Source of the DNA: an uncultured Pelagibacteraceae bacterium
GTDB lineage: Bacteria; Pseudomonadota; Alphaproteobacteria; Pelagibacterales; Pelagibacteraceae
DNA length: 64,000 nucleotides
Direction of reading: 5' to 3'
Assembly: GCA_902524345.1 (NCBI GenBank)
Contig: CABZCX010000004.1
Location: 1-64,000 of the forward strand
The position numbers were made by a program, and so were the translations under genes. The first letter of the stretch is position 1; the number at the start of each line of letters is the position of its first letter. This document shows positions 8,873-18,434 of this stretch, one piece after another. The notes under the pieces are model-generated. The model saw only the letters and a program-made list of their open reading frames with translations, did not search any database and had not been told where the DNA came from.

Positions 8873-9857
8873 TTTGAATTTTTTCCAAATGTTTAATAAC
8901 TTTACTTGATAAAATATGTTCTCTTGTATCATTATATGCATTAGCAAAATTTTTATGAGTTTCATTAATGATTAAACCTGCAGCAGCATTTAAGCATACA
9001 GCTTTAGAAAAATCGTTATCCTCACCTCTAAATATATTAAGCATTTTATCTGCATTAAATTTTGCATCATCACCAACAAGATTTTCAAATTTATCTGCAT
9101 TGACATTTAATTCTTTTGGATCAATAACAATTTCAGTAATTTTGTTATCTTTTAATTGAATTACATTTGTTTTAGCATAAGGTGAAATTTCGTCTAAACC
9201 ATCCTCACTATTTACAATCCATGCAAATTTTATGTCTAAATTATTTAAAGCATTTGCAAATGTTCTTAAAAGTTTTTTATCAAAAACTCCTACTACTTGA
9301 CGTGTAACCAGAGCAGGGCTACTTAAAGGTCCAATCATATTAAATATAGTTCTTTTCCCGATTTTTTTTCTAGTTGGACCAACAAATCTCATTGCACTGT
9401 GATAATTGGGTGCAAACATAAATCCAAAATTGTTTTTATTAATTTGAATTTCTATATCGTTTGGTTCTAAATTAATCTTAATATTCAAAGCTTCCAAAAC
9501 ATCACCTGATCCACACTTAGAAGATACAGCTTTATTTCCATGTTTTGCGACTTTAACTCCTAAACTTGAGAGTAATAGTGCAGATGCTGTTGATATATTA
9601 AGAGTATTCATGCCATCACCACCAGTTCCACATGTATCAATACAATTTTCTATATTTACTCTTTTAGATTTGTTTCTTAGAACATAAACTCCACCTGCTA
9701 TTTCATCTGAAGCCTCTCCTTTAGCTGATAAAAGTGTCAAAAAATCAAATATTTCTTGTTCCTTAGCTTTACCGTCCATTAACAACTCAAAAGCAGTTTT
9801 GCTTTCATCAAAGGATAGATTTTCTTTATTTTTAATTTTTTCTATAAATTGTTTCAT
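8865..9857 (-). CDS. trpD: Anthranilate phosphoribosyltransferase TrpD
   Basis: TrpD attaches phosphoribose to anthranilate, the second committed step of tryptophan synthesis. The 330-residue protein contains the family glycine-rich motif DTCGTGGDGMNTLNIST near residues 78-95, KHGNKAVSSKCGSGDVLEALN, and FAPNYHSAMRFVGPTRKKIG. It starts directly after the trpG stop with no gap and overlaps trpC by 8 bases, so translation is likely coupled. Length and all motifs are normal. Confidence 0.96.
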   Translation of the reverse strand: MKQFIEKIKNKENLSFDESKTAFELLMDGKAKEQEIFDFLTLLSAKGEASDEIAGGVYVLRNKSKRVNIENCIDTCGTGGDGMNTLNISTASALLLSSLGVKVAKHGNKAVSSKCGSGDVLEALNIKINLEPNDIEIQINKNNFGFMFAPNYHSAMRFVGPTRKKIGKRTIFNMIGPLSSPALVTRQVVGVFDKKLLRTFANALNNLDIKFAWIVNSEDGLDEISPYAKTNVIQLKDNKITEIVIDPKELNVNADKFENLVGDDAKFNADKMLNIFRGEDNDFSKAVCLNAAAGLIINETHKNFANAYNDTREHILSSKVIKHLEKIQNG

Positions 9858-10427
9858 CTAAATTTTAATAAAGTTCTTCAAAATTTTCATACCTAGCTTA
9901 GTTTTAATACTTTCAGGGTGAAATTGCACTCCATGAACATGGTATTTTTTATGTTGAACTCCCATTATTAGACCATCTTTAGATTCTGCGGTTATTTCAA
10001 GATCCTTGGAAAGTGTTTTTTTATCAATTATTAAACTGTGATAACGAGTTGCCTCGAAAGTTTTAGGAAGATTTTTTAGTATACCATTTTTTCTGGATGT
10101 GATTTTACTAGTTTTCCCGTGCATGAGTTTTCGTGCTTGAACAATTTTAGACCCAAATACCTGCCCAATAATTTGGTGACCTAAACAAACACCAAGTATA
10201 GGAATTTTTTTGTACAGGGATTTTACAATTTTAAGACAATTACCAGACTGATTAGGATTGCCGGGCCCGGGTGAGATTACGATCTTATTATATTTTCTTT
10301 TTAATATTTCTTTTGATGTAATTTTATCATTTCTAATTACATCAACGTGAACATTTAAAGTAGATAAATAATGGTAAAGATTAAAAGTAAAACTATCGTA
10401 ATTATCTATTAAAATTATTTTTTTCAT
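9858..10427 (-). CDS. trpG: Anthranilate synthase glutamine amidotransferase subunit
   Basis: Supplies ammonia from glutamine to the anthranilate synthase TrpE. The 189-residue class I amidotransferase has IDNYDSFTFNL at the N-terminus, SPGPGNPNQSG, the catalytic cysteine in GVCLGHQIIG, and the partner histidine and glutamate in HGVQFHPES. The same protein may also serve 4-amino-4-deoxychorismate synthesis (PabA), since one subunit often does both jobs in small genomes; the position between trpE and trpD favours TrpG. It overlaps the trpE stop by 4 bases. Confidence 0.93.
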   Translation of the reverse strand: MKKIILIDNYDSFTFNLYHYLSTLNVHVDVIRNDKITSKEILKRKYNKIVISPGPGNPNQSGNCLKIVKSLYKKIPILGVCLGHQIIGQVFGSKIVQARKLMHGKTSKITSRKNGILKNLPKTFEATRYHSLIIDKKTLSKDLEITAESKDGLIMGVQHKKYHVHGVQFHPESIKTKLGMKILKNFIKI

Positions 10428-11884
10428 TTCAGTGCATTGATTAAAGCTTTTGCTTTGTTAACTGTTTCTTCATATTCTCTCAAGGGTTTACTATCTGCAA
10501 CAATACCAGCTCCAGCTTGAACATAAAATTTATCTTGTTTTGCAACTGCTGTTCTTAAAGCAATACATGTATCAAACTCTCCATTAGCTGAAAAATATCC
10601 AATTCCACCAGCATAAACTTTTCTTTTTGTTTTCTCTAATTCATCAATAATTTCCATAGCTCTTATTTTTGGAGCACCTGAAACTGTTCCCGCAGGAAAA
10701 CCAGCTAGAAGAGATTTAAACTTTGAAAATTTATTATTATATTCACCAATTACATTAGAGACTATATGCATTACATGAGAATATTTTTCTATAACAAAGC
10801 TTTCAGTGACTTTAACTGAATTTATTTTTGATACTTTTCCAGCGTCGTTTCTACCAAGATCAAGTAACATTAGATGTTCTGAGAGCTCTTTTTTATCTTT
10901 TAGTAAATCTTTTTCGTAAAATTTATCTTGGGATACATTTTTTCCTCTTGGTCTGGTTCCTGCTATCGGCCTTACTGTAATCTTATTATTTCTTAATCTA
11001 ACTAATATTTCAGGGCTCGCTCCAATTATCTGAAAGTCCTCAAAATTAAAAAAAAACATAAAAGGAGAAGGATTTGATACTCTGAGTTTTTTATAAATTT
11101 CCAAAGGTGATTTCGTTAATTTGGCCTCAAATCTTTGACTAAGAACAACTTGAAAAATATCTCCAATCTTTATGAAATTCTTTGCTTTACTCACCATATC
11201 TAAAAATCTTTTTTTTGAGGTATTTGACTTAACTTTAATTTTTTTTTGAATATCGAAAGTCTTAGGATGATCTTTTTTTACCTTTGATTGAATTAAAAGA
11301 AGATTAAGCTCTGATTTTATCTCTAAATATCTTTTTTTATAATCTTTTATTTTTTCGTCAGCAAAAATATTTATAATGTAAAAAATTTTTTTTTCTAAAT
11401 TGTCGTGAATAATTAATGTTTGTGGTCTTAATAATCTTACATCAGGAATTTTCAAATCATCCTTACAATTATTTGGTATATTTTCTATGTATCTTATAGC
11501 ATCATATGAAAAATAACCTGAGATTATTGATGAAATAGGTGGCAAACTTTTAGGTATTTCAAATTTAAAATCTTCAATAATTTTCTCAATCAACTGACTG
11601 GGCTTTTTTCTTAATTTCAATTTCTTGTTATCTTGAATTAAAAAAGATTTATTATTATTGAACTCCCAGATCTTATCAGGATTTTTACCAAAAATTGTAT
11701 ATCTTCCTCTTATTTTACCTTTTTCAACAGACTCAAAAATAAAACTATTTTTTTCTATCAAAAAATTATCAATCAAGTTTTCTATGTCATCATTATTTTT
11801 TACTTTCCTGGATGCGAAAATTATTTGATTTTTTTTGCTTCTATGTCGAAACTTAAAATCATTGAAGCTTCGATTAATTATCAT
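10424..11884 (-). CDS. trpE: Anthranilate synthase component I TrpE
   Basis: TrpE converts chorismate to anthranilate with ammonia from TrpG. The 486-residue protein has an N-terminal anthranilate synthase domain and the C-terminal chorismate-binding domain: GDIFQVVLSQRFE, NPSPFMFFFNF, GASPEILVR, PIAGTRPRG, HLMLLDLGRND, GTVSGAPKIRAMEII, and AGAGIVADS. I see no obvious trp leader peptide because the gene is embedded behind ppiD with a 4-base overlap; control would have to act at the ppiD promoter or through feedback inhibition of the enzyme. Confidence 0.95.
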   Translation of the reverse strand: MIINRSFNDFKFRHRSKKNQIIFASRKVKNNDDIENLIDNFLIEKNSFIFESVEKGKIRGRYTIFGKNPDKIWEFNNNKSFLIQDNKKLKLRKKPSQLIEKIIEDFKFEIPKSLPPISSIISGYFSYDAIRYIENIPNNCKDDLKIPDVRLLRPQTLIIHDNLEKKIFYIINIFADEKIKDYKKRYLEIKSELNLLLIQSKVKKDHPKTFDIQKKIKVKSNTSKKRFLDMVSKAKNFIKIGDIFQVVLSQRFEAKLTKSPLEIYKKLRVSNPSPFMFFFNFEDFQIIGASPEILVRLRNNKITVRPIAGTRPRGKNVSQDKFYEKDLLKDKKELSEHLMLLDLGRNDAGKVSKINSVKVTESFVIEKYSHVMHIVSNVIGEYNNKFSKFKSLLAGFPAGTVSGAPKIRAMEIIDELEKTKRKVYAGGIGYFSANGEFDTCIALRTAVAKQDKFYVQAGAGIVADSKPLREYEETVNKAKALINALK

Positions 11885-13290
11885 TGAAAATAATTTTTAA
11901 CTCTTTGAATTGTTTTTTTGTTTAAAGTAACCTTGTATTTGTCATTTAAAAGCTCGTCATAAGATTTTAATAATCTTTGTTTTGTATTTGTTTTTTGTTC
12001 ATTCGCAATATTTTTATAATTATCATAATCAAACTGAACGTTTATAAATTTCTTTATTTTAGCTAAGTATATATTGTTACTCTCGTAAATTAATGCAAAT
12101 GATTTTTCAGGTAATGAATATAATAATTTGATCGAATTCGTATCGAATTTTTTAGCATCTTTAACTGAATTCAATGTAATTGTTTCAAAGTTTTCTTTAT
12201 GCATTTTTGAAAAATCAATATCTGAAAAATTTTTATTCTTAATTTTAGATAATAGATCTTTATTATAATCAAATCTTTTTTGTTGGAAAATTAATTCTAA
12301 TATTTCATCCCTAGTTTGCAAATCTTTAGTGTCTGGGCTTCTTTGTTCAATTTTATTGATTTTATATAAGACATATTCATTCTCTGTCTCAATTATGTCA
12401 AAAGTATTTTTTCTTAAATCAAATATTTTTTTTTCTATCTCATTTTTATCCTCAGAATATTTAAAATTTGTAATGTTTGTAGATTCAATATTAAATTTTT
12501 TAGCTATATCGCTAAAATCAATTTCGTTTGAAATGTCTATTTCTATTTGATCTATACTATCAAAGAAAGCTTGATTATATTCATCTACACCGACTAGGTT
12601 TTTTGGATTAATTTTTGCATAACTAAAATCTATGTAATCTACCTTCAAAGTATCCTCATTTTCATTCAAAAATTGATCAATTTCAGATTGAGTTATTTGA
12701 TTTTTCTGAACATAAAAACTATTTAAATTTATAAATTCAAGTTCAATTTTTCGATTTTGTTCTTGGTAAAACTTTTCAGCTAAAAATTTTGGTGTAACAG
12801 TTCCTGATCCTATATAGTCAAATAAATTCTTTTGAGTTATACTGTCTTTTAAACGAGTTTCATAAACTGGAGCAGAAATATTATTCTCTAACAAAAATTT
12901 TTCGTATTTAATTCTTTTAAAGGTACCGTCTTCATCTAAAAAATTTTTATTATTTTTTATTTTATTAGATAAAGAGTTTTCACTTAAGGCTATATTAAAA
13001 CTTTCTACCTCAAGATTTAATATTTCTGATGTAATTAATGTTGATAGTAATTCCTCAATAACATTTTTATCCAAATTACTTCTAATATAATCTGGCGATA
13101 TTTCTAAAGTGTTAACATGGTTTAAAAAGTCTTCTGTAGAAATATTGGTATTATTTATTTTAGCAATGTTATTAGTATTTCCGCTACTAAACATGCCGCC
13201 CATTCCCCAGAAAACAAATGGAATGATCATTATAAAAACTAATACACCCGCGAACTTTGATTTTGAAAAATTTCTAAAACTACCTATCAT
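11881..13290 (-). CDS. PpiD/SurA-like membrane-anchored periplasmic chaperone
   Basis: Probably a periplasmic folding factor anchored in the inner membrane. The 469-residue protein starts with a short basic segment (MIGSFRNFSKSKFAG), one transmembrane helix (about 14-32), then a SurA_N-type chaperone region with INNTNISTEDFLNHVN. Typical PpiD proteins are around 600 residues with a clear parvulin domain; here the middle (about 200-320) is divergent and a parvulin domain is not evident. Isomerase activity is therefore doubtful. The position ahead of trpE is the alphaproteobacterial arrangement. The stop overlaps trpE by 4 bases. Confidence 0.75.
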   Translation of the reverse strand: MIGSFRNFSKSKFAGVLVFIMIIPFVFWGMGGMFSSGNTNNIAKINNTNISTEDFLNHVNTLEISPDYIRSNLDKNVIEELLSTLITSEILNLEVESFNIALSENSLSNKIKNNKNFLDEDGTFKRIKYEKFLLENNISAPVYETRLKDSITQKNLFDYIGSGTVTPKFLAEKFYQEQNRKIELEFINLNSFYVQKNQITQSEIDQFLNENEDTLKVDYIDFSYAKINPKNLVGVDEYNQAFFDSIDQIEIDISNEIDFSDIAKKFNIESTNITNFKYSEDKNEIEKKIFDLRKNTFDIIETENEYVLYKINKIEQRSPDTKDLQTRDEILELIFQQKRFDYNKDLLSKIKNKNFSDIDFSKMHKENFETITLNSVKDAKKFDTNSIKLLYSLPEKSFALIYESNNIYLAKIKKFINVQFDYDNYKNIANEQKTNTKQRLLKSYDELLNDKYKVTLNKKTIQRVKNYFQ

Positions 13291-13294
13291 TACT

Positions 13295-13323
13295 TTATAA
13301 ATTTATTGAACTATAAAAAGCAA
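13295..13323 (-). promoter_or_regulatory. Candidate promoter of the ppiD-trp operon
   Basis: On the minus strand the sequence reads TTGCTT, 17 bases, TTATAA, a reasonable sigma-70 spacing. The -10 ends only 5 bases before the ppiD start codon, so the transcript would begin at or next to the ATG. The 56-base divergent region also has to hold the tpiA promoter; a TTGAAC and a TATAGA lie there on the plus strand, but only 15 bases apart. The call is from sequence alone. Confidence 0.35.
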
Positions 13324-13346
13324 ACCTATAGATTAAATTTTACCAT

Positions 13347-14087
13347 ATGACAAATAAATATATGTATTTTGTGGCAAACTGGAAAATGTATGGAAACAAG
13401 AACTCATTAAATACATTGGATAAAGTAATTAAATTTTCAAAATCTAAGGAAATTAAGAAAGGACGAATAATATATTGTCCACCATACACGCTATTAAGTT
13501 CCTTTTATAAAAAATTCCAAAATTGTTTGATAGACATTGGTGCTCAAAATTGTCATGAAGGTTCAGAATATGGTGCTCACACAGGTTTTGTAAATTCTAA
13601 AATGATAAAGAATATAGGTGCCAACTATGTAATTATTGGCCATTCGGAAAATAGAAATAAAGGAGAAACAGACAAACTAATCAACCAAAAAATTAAAAGT
13701 GCAATCGATGCAAAACTTAAAGTAATACTCTGCATCGGTGAAAGTTTAAAAGAAAAGAGAAGTGGTAAAACTAAATCAGTTTTGTCTAAACAAATCAAAT
13801 ATGGATTAGATAAGATAAAGATAAAAACAAATCTTTTTGTAGCTTATGAACCTGTTTGGTCAATTGGCACAGGTAAAATTCCTAAGCCATCAGAACTCAG
13901 TCAAGCTATAAAATTTATAAAAAGTAAGTTTAAAAAGAAGTCACCACAAATCTTATATGGTGGCTCAGTAAATACAGGCAATATAAATAATTTAAAAAAT
14001 ATAAAAGGCTTAAATGGTTTTTTAATAGGTGGTGCATCACAAAATTCTAAAAATTTTATTGATATAGTGAAAAAAACATATAATTAA
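13347..14087 (+). CDS. tpiA: Triosephosphate isomerase
   Basis: Interconverts dihydroxyacetone phosphate and glyceraldehyde 3-phosphate. The 246-residue TIM barrel shows FVANWKMYGN with the catalytic lysine, IGHSENR with the catalytic histidine, AYEPVWSIGTGK with the catalytic glutamate and loop 6, and the phosphate-binding LYGGSVNTGN and GFLIGGAS. Length is standard. It is transcribed away from ppiD and leads tpiA-secG-pyrG-kdsA-eno-ftsB, a conserved alphaproteobacterial series. Confidence 0.96.
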   Translation: MTNKYMYFVANWKMYGNKNSLNTLDKVIKFSKSKEIKKGRIIYCPPYTLLSSFYKKFQNCLIDIGAQNCHEGSEYGAHTGFVNSKMIKNIGANYVIIGHSENRNKGETDKLINQKIKSAIDAKLKVILCIGESLKEKRSGKTKSVLSKQIKYGLDKIKIKTNLFVAYEPVWSIGTGKIPKPSELSQAIKFIKSKFKKKSPQILYGGSVNTGNINNLKNIKGLNGFLIGGASQNSKNFIDIVKKTYN

Positions 14088-14092
14088 GCCGC

Positions 14093-14395
14093 ATGGAAAA
14101 CATACTATTGATTTTAAATATTATTTTTGCATTTATTTTGGTTATTTTAGTTTTAATGCAAAAATCTGAGGGAGGAGCATTAGGTATCGGTGTTTCTCAA
14201 GAGTCTTACATGTTTTCAAGAACAGCAGGAAATTTCATGACTAAAGCTACAGCTGTAGTTGCAACTTTATTCATAATTTGTAGTCTAGCTTTAACGATTG
14301 TTTCGAGAGGCGAACTTGCACCAACAAGCTCAGTTTTAGATACTGTTAAGGAAAAAACTGAAGATACACCATCTATTCCTGAAAATAATAATTAA
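14093..14395 (+). CDS. secG: Preprotein translocase subunit SecG
   Basis: A small inner-membrane subunit of the SecYEG translocon. The 100-residue protein has two predicted transmembrane helices (about 3-22 and 52-72) around the conserved cytoplasmic loop VLMQKSEGGALGIG, and a short acidic tail. It follows tpiA by 5 bases, the widespread tpiA-secG arrangement. Confidence 0.93.
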   Translation: MENILLILNIIFAFILVILVLMQKSEGGALGIGVSQESYMFSRTAGNFMTKATAVVATLFIICSLALTIVSRGELAPTSSVLDTVKEKTEDTPSIPENNN

Positions 14396-14435
14396 GACTT
14401 TTCATTTTCTTTTTTATTCGCTATAAGATAATTCC

Positions 14436-16052
14436 ATGGCGCGATTTATTTTTGTCACTGGCGGCGTGGTATCATCTTTAGGAAAAGGATTATCATCAGC
14501 ATCACTAGCATACCTTCTTCAATCAAGAGGATACAAAGTGAGACTACGAAAATTAGACCCCTACTTAAATGTTGATCCTGGAACAATGAGTCCATTTCAA
14601 CACGGTGAAGTTTTCGTAACAGATGATGGTGCTGAAACTGATTTAGATTTAGGACATTACGAGAGATTTTCTCAAGTATCAGCAAAAAAATCTGATAATA
14701 TTACAACTGGTAAAATTTATAATGATGTTCTTAAAAAGGAACGTAAAGGAAAGTATCTTGGTAAGACAGTTCAAGTAATACCTCATATCACAGACCGTAT
14801 TAAAGAGTTTATAAAAAATGATTCTTCCAAGGAAGATTTTATTATTTGTGAAATTGGTGGAATAGTAGGCGATATTGAGAGTTTGCCTTTTGTTGAGGCT
14901 ATAAGACAATTTGCTAATGATATTGGAAAAAAAAATGCATTATTTATACATTTAACATTAGTGCCATATTTGAAGTCTTCAGATGAAATTAAAACAAAAC
15001 CAACACAACACTCGGTTAAAGAATTAAGAAGTATTGGAATTCAACCAGATATTATTATATGTAGATCAGATCGGTCTATACCTTTAGAACATAGAAAAAA
15101 AATATCTTTATTTTGTAATGTTCATATTAACAATGTAATTGAAACAGTTGATGTTAAAACAATTTATGAAGCACCAATTAGTTTTTTTAAAGAAAAATTA
15201 GACAAAAGAGTATTAGATTACTTCAAATTAAGATCAAAAAAATCTGTTAGTTTAAGCCCTTGGAAAAAAATCACTAATATTATTTTGAAAACAAAAAAAC
15301 AAACAAATATTGCTATTATTGGAAAATATGTTGATTTAAAAGACGCATATAAATCACTTGATGAAGCCTTAACTCATGGAGGTTTTGACAATAAAGTGAA
15401 AGTGAACCTGGTAAGAATTGACTCTGAACAGCTTAAATTGAGCGAGATAAAATCTAAATTAAAAAATATATCGGGTATTTTAATTCCTGGAGGTTTTGGC
15501 AAAAGAGGGACAAAAGGTAAAATTGAAGCTATTAAGTTTGCTAGAAAAAACAAGATACCTTTTTTAGGTATTTGTTATGGAATGCAAATGGCAATAATAG
15601 AATTTGCGAGAAATAAACTTAATTTGAAAAGAGCGACTTCAAGTGAATTTGATAAAAATGGATTACCTGTAATAGGATTGATTAACGAATGGAATAAAGA
15701 TGGAAAAATAATAAAAGGCACAGATAAAAATTTAGGTGGCACAATGAGACTTGGCTCGTACGACGCTAAATTAAAAGACCATTCATTAATAAAAAGCATT
15801 TATGGTAAAAGCTTAATAAAAGAGAGACATCGACATAGGTACGAAGTTAACATTAATTTTAGAGAAAAATTTGAGAAAAAAGGTTTGATTTTTTCAGGAT
15901 TATCTCCGGATGGTAAATTACCAGAAATTATTGAGCTTAATAATCATCCATGGTTTATCGGAGTTCAATTTCATCCTGAATTTAAATCTAGACCTTTATC
16001 ACCTCATCCATTATTCTCTTCTTTTATCAAGGCAGCCAAAAATCATAAATGA
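14436..16052 (+). CDS. pyrG: CTP synthase
   Basis: Makes CTP from UTP, ATP and glutamine. The 538-residue protein has the N-terminal synthetase domain (FVTGGVVSSLGKGL, LDPYLNVDPGTMSPFQHGEVFVTDDG in segments) and a C-terminal glutamine amidotransferase domain from about residue 290. The nucleophile cysteine lies in GICYGMQMA, and HPEF supplies the histidine and glutamate. Family members usually have GICLGMQ; tyrosine here is a conservative difference next to the nucleophile. The stop overlaps the kdsA start by 4 bases. Confidence 0.97.
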   Translation: MARFIFVTGGVVSSLGKGLSSASLAYLLQSRGYKVRLRKLDPYLNVDPGTMSPFQHGEVFVTDDGAETDLDLGHYERFSQVSAKKSDNITTGKIYNDVLKKERKGKYLGKTVQVIPHITDRIKEFIKNDSSKEDFIICEIGGIVGDIESLPFVEAIRQFANDIGKKNALFIHLTLVPYLKSSDEIKTKPTQHSVKELRSIGIQPDIIICRSDRSIPLEHRKKISLFCNVHINNVIETVDVKTIYEAPISFFKEKLDKRVLDYFKLRSKKSVSLSPWKKITNIILKTKKQTNIAIIGKYVDLKDAYKSLDEALTHGGFDNKVKVNLVRIDSEQLKLSEIKSKLKNISGILIPGGFGKRGTKGKIEAIKFARKNKIPFLGICYGMQMAIIEFARNKLNLKRATSSEFDKNGLPVIGLINEWNKDGKIIKGTDKNLGGTMRLGSYDAKLKDHSLIKSIYGKSLIKERHRHRYEVNINFREKFEKKGLIFSGLSPDGKLPEIIELNNHPWFIGVQFHPEFKSRPLSPHPLFSSFIKAAKNHK

Positions 16053-16873
16053 GTAACATTAAAGTAAATTGTGGAAAAATAGAAATCTCAAATAAAAATA
16101 AAATTTGTCTCATATCCGGTCCTTGTCAACTTGAGTCAGAACAACACGCACTGGATATGGTTGGAAAAATTAAGGAAATTACTAGTAAATTTAACCTTGG
16201 TTTTATTTATAAAACTTCATTTGATAAAGCCAACAGAACAAGTTTGACAGGAAAAAGAGGAATTGGTTTGGATTCCTCATTACCTATTTTTGATAAAATT
16301 AAAAAAGATTTAGACGTACCGATATTAACCGATGTACATAACATTGATCAATGTTCAGTTGTTGCAAAACATGTGGACATCTTACAAATTCCCGCCTTTC
16401 TATGTAGACAAACAGATTTGTTGGTTGCTGCTGCGAAAACAAACAAAATAATTAATGTTAAAAAAGGACAATTCTTAGCACCATGGGATATGATTAATGT
16501 AACAAAAAAAATTTCAGACTCTGGCAATAATAATATATTAGTAACTGAAAGAGGAGCAAGTTTTGGTTATAATACTTTGGTTTCAGATATGAGATCAATA
16601 CCAATAATGGCTAAGAACGGCTATCCAGTTATTTTTGATGCTACTCACTCAGTTCAACAACCTGGAGGTCTTGGTGAAAAAAGTGGAGGTCAAAGAGAAT
16701 TTGTAGAACATTTATCAAGAGCTGCTGTAGCAGTAGGTGTAGCTGGTTTATTTATTGAAACACATCAAGATCCAGATAATGCTCCTTCAGATGGTCCAAA
16801 TATGCTACCATTAAATAAGTTAGAAAATTTATTAAAACAATTAACAGAGATAGATAATTTAATAAAAAATTAG
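16049..16873 (+). CDS. kdsA: 3-deoxy-8-phosphooctulonate synthase KdsA
   Basis: Condenses phosphoenolpyruvate with arabinose 5-phosphate to give Kdo 8-phosphate, precursor of the inner-core sugar of lipopolysaccharide. The 274-residue TIM barrel has ISGPCQLESEQHALD, YKTSFDKANRTS, DVHNID, VKKGQFLAPWDM and DATHSVQQPGG. Together with the lipid A genes at 1742-5916 it indicates a Kdo-containing lipopolysaccharide. Adjacent eno generates its substrate phosphoenolpyruvate. It overlaps pyrG by 4 bases and eno by 1 base. Confidence 0.95.
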   Translation: MSNIKVNCGKIEISNKNKICLISGPCQLESEQHALDMVGKIKEITSKFNLGFIYKTSFDKANRTSLTGKRGIGLDSSLPIFDKIKKDLDVPILTDVHNIDQCSVVAKHVDILQIPAFLCRQTDLLVAAAKTNKIINVKKGQFLAPWDMINVTKKISDSGNNNILVTERGASFGYNTLVSDMRSIPIMAKNGYPVIFDATHSVQQPGGLGEKSGGQREFVEHLSRAAVAVGVAGLFIETHQDPDNAPSDGPNMLPLNKLENLLKQLTEIDNLIKN

Positions 16874-18129
16874 TGAGCAAAATTATTAAAGTAAAAGGCC
16901 GTCAAGTTTTTGACAGTAGGGGAAATCCAACTGTAGAAGCTGAGGTTTTTACTAAAAATAATAGTGCCAAAGCTATTTGTCCATCAGGAGCTTCTACAGG
17001 AACTTTTGAAGCTTTTGAAAAAAGAGACAGTAATAATAAAAAATATTTAGGTAAGAGTGTTTTAAATGCTGTTAATTTAATAAACACAAAAATTTCAAAA
17101 AACTTAAAAGGTCAAAATATACATAGCCAAGAAAAAATTGATGCTATAATGATTAATTTAGATGGAACTAAGCAAAAAAAAAAATTAGGAGCTAATTCTA
17201 TTTTAGCTGTCTCAATTGCAGCAAAAAAACTTTCAGCAAAAGAAAAAAAAATACCTTTATATAAAACATTTTTTATTAAGAAGAATTTTAAATTACCTTA
17301 TCCAATGATGAATATCATCAATGGTGGTGCTCATGCAAATAATGGTCTTAGAATTCAAGAATTTATGATTAGACCAGATAGAGCAAAAAATTTTTCTGAT
17401 GCAATGAGAATATGTTTTGTAGTGATTAAAAATCTACAGAAATTAATTAAAAAAAATGGGTTGTCTACATCTGTTGGTGACGAAGGTGGTTTTGCACCGA
17501 TGATAAATAATAACAATCAAGCCTTAAATTTAATAGTTTCTGCTATTAAAAAGTCTGGATTTGTTAATGGTAAGGATGTTTCTATTTGTTTAGATGTAGC
17601 AGCAAATGAACTTTTTAAAAAAAATAAATATTCTATTCATTCAAAAAGTTTTATCTCAGTGGATAAATCAATTAAAGAATATAAAAAGATTATTGAAAAA
17701 TATAAAATTAAATCAATCGAAGACCCATTTGCTGAGAATGACTGGATTTCATGGAGTAAACTAATGAAAACTATTAAAAAAACTCAAATAGTAGGTGATG
17801 ATCTTTATGTTACAAACTTAGAAAGACTTAAAAAGGGTTTTTTGAATGTTTCCTCTAATGCAATTTTGATTAAGCTAAACCAAATCGGAACAGTTTCTGA
17901 AACTTTAGAGGTAATTAAATTTGCTCAAATTATAGGGTTTAAGACTATTGTTTCTCATAGATCAGGGGATAGTGAGGATACATTTATTGCAGATTTAGCT
18001 GTTGGGACAAACTCGAACCAAATAAAAACAGGTTCATTAGCTAGATCAGAAAGAGTAGCCAAGTATAACCAATTAATTCGAATAGAAGAAGAACTTGGAA
18101 AAAAAGCAATAATGAATAAGATTCATTAA
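16873..18129 (+). CDS. eno: Enolase
   Basis: Converts 2-phosphoglycerate to phosphoenolpyruvate. The 418-residue protein has SRGNPTVEAEV, the mobile-loop SGASTGTFEAFEKRD, GGAHANNGL, the catalytic acid in VGDEGGFAP, and the catalytic lysine in ILIKLNQIGT followed by SHRSGDSEDTFIADLAVG. The start is GTG sharing one base with the kdsA stop. The product is slightly shorter than the usual 425-430 residues but keeps every active-site element. Confidence 0.96.
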   Translation: MSKIIKVKGRQVFDSRGNPTVEAEVFTKNNSAKAICPSGASTGTFEAFEKRDSNNKKYLGKSVLNAVNLINTKISKNLKGQNIHSQEKIDAIMINLDGTKQKKKLGANSILAVSIAAKKLSAKEKKIPLYKTFFIKKNFKLPYPMMNIINGGAHANNGLRIQEFMIRPDRAKNFSDAMRICFVVIKNLQKLIKKNGLSTSVGDEGGFAPMINNNNQALNLIVSAIKKSGFVNGKDVSICLDVAANELFKKNKYSIHSKSFISVDKSIKEYKKIIEKYKIKSIEDPFAENDWISWSKLMKTIKKTQIVGDDLYVTNLERLKKGFLNVSSNAILIKLNQIGTVSETLEVIKFAQIIGFKTIVSHRSGDSEDTFIADLAVGTNSNQIKTGSLARSERVAKYNQLIRIEEELGKKAIMNKIH

Positions 18130-18434
18130 TGCTTGAAAAATTAAAAAAAAATTACCTCTTATTAGTATCAACTTTTTTAATCATATACTTTTTTTTCAAT
18201 CTTTTATCAGGTCAAAGAGGATTAATATCTTATTTTGATAAAAAACAGCATCTTGATGAGCTTAAAATTAAAGAAACTTTAATTATTAATAAAATCAGGG
18301 ACTTGGATTTTAAAAATTCATTGTTAAGTGACAATCTAGATCTTGATTATATTGAAACATTGATTAGAGAAAGACTCTTATTTGGCAAAGAAAACGAAAA
18401 AATTTATATAATTACAAATGACACGAAAAATTAG
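18129..18434 (+). CDS. ftsB: FtsB/DivIC-like septum formation protein
   Basis: FtsB-type proteins bridge the divisome in the inner membrane. The 101-residue product has one transmembrane helix (about 10-28) followed by a short coiled coil (about 38-70) and the motif [21 protein letters not shown], close to the FtsB/DivIC signature of an acidic-aromatic patch followed by ARE-L. It overlaps eno by 1 base and lipA by 17 bases. The position right after eno is the standard one for this gene. Confidence 0.82.
   Translation: MLEKLKKNYLLLVSTFLIIYFFFNLLSGQRGLISYFDKKQHLDELKIKETLIINKIRDLDFKNSLLSDNLDLDYIETLIRERLLFGKENEKIYIITNDTKN

Noticed and set aside
8873..8965. 31-residue N-terminal extension of TrpC
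   Set aside because: It lies fully within trpD and does not resemble TrpC; ATG 8872 gives the normal length.
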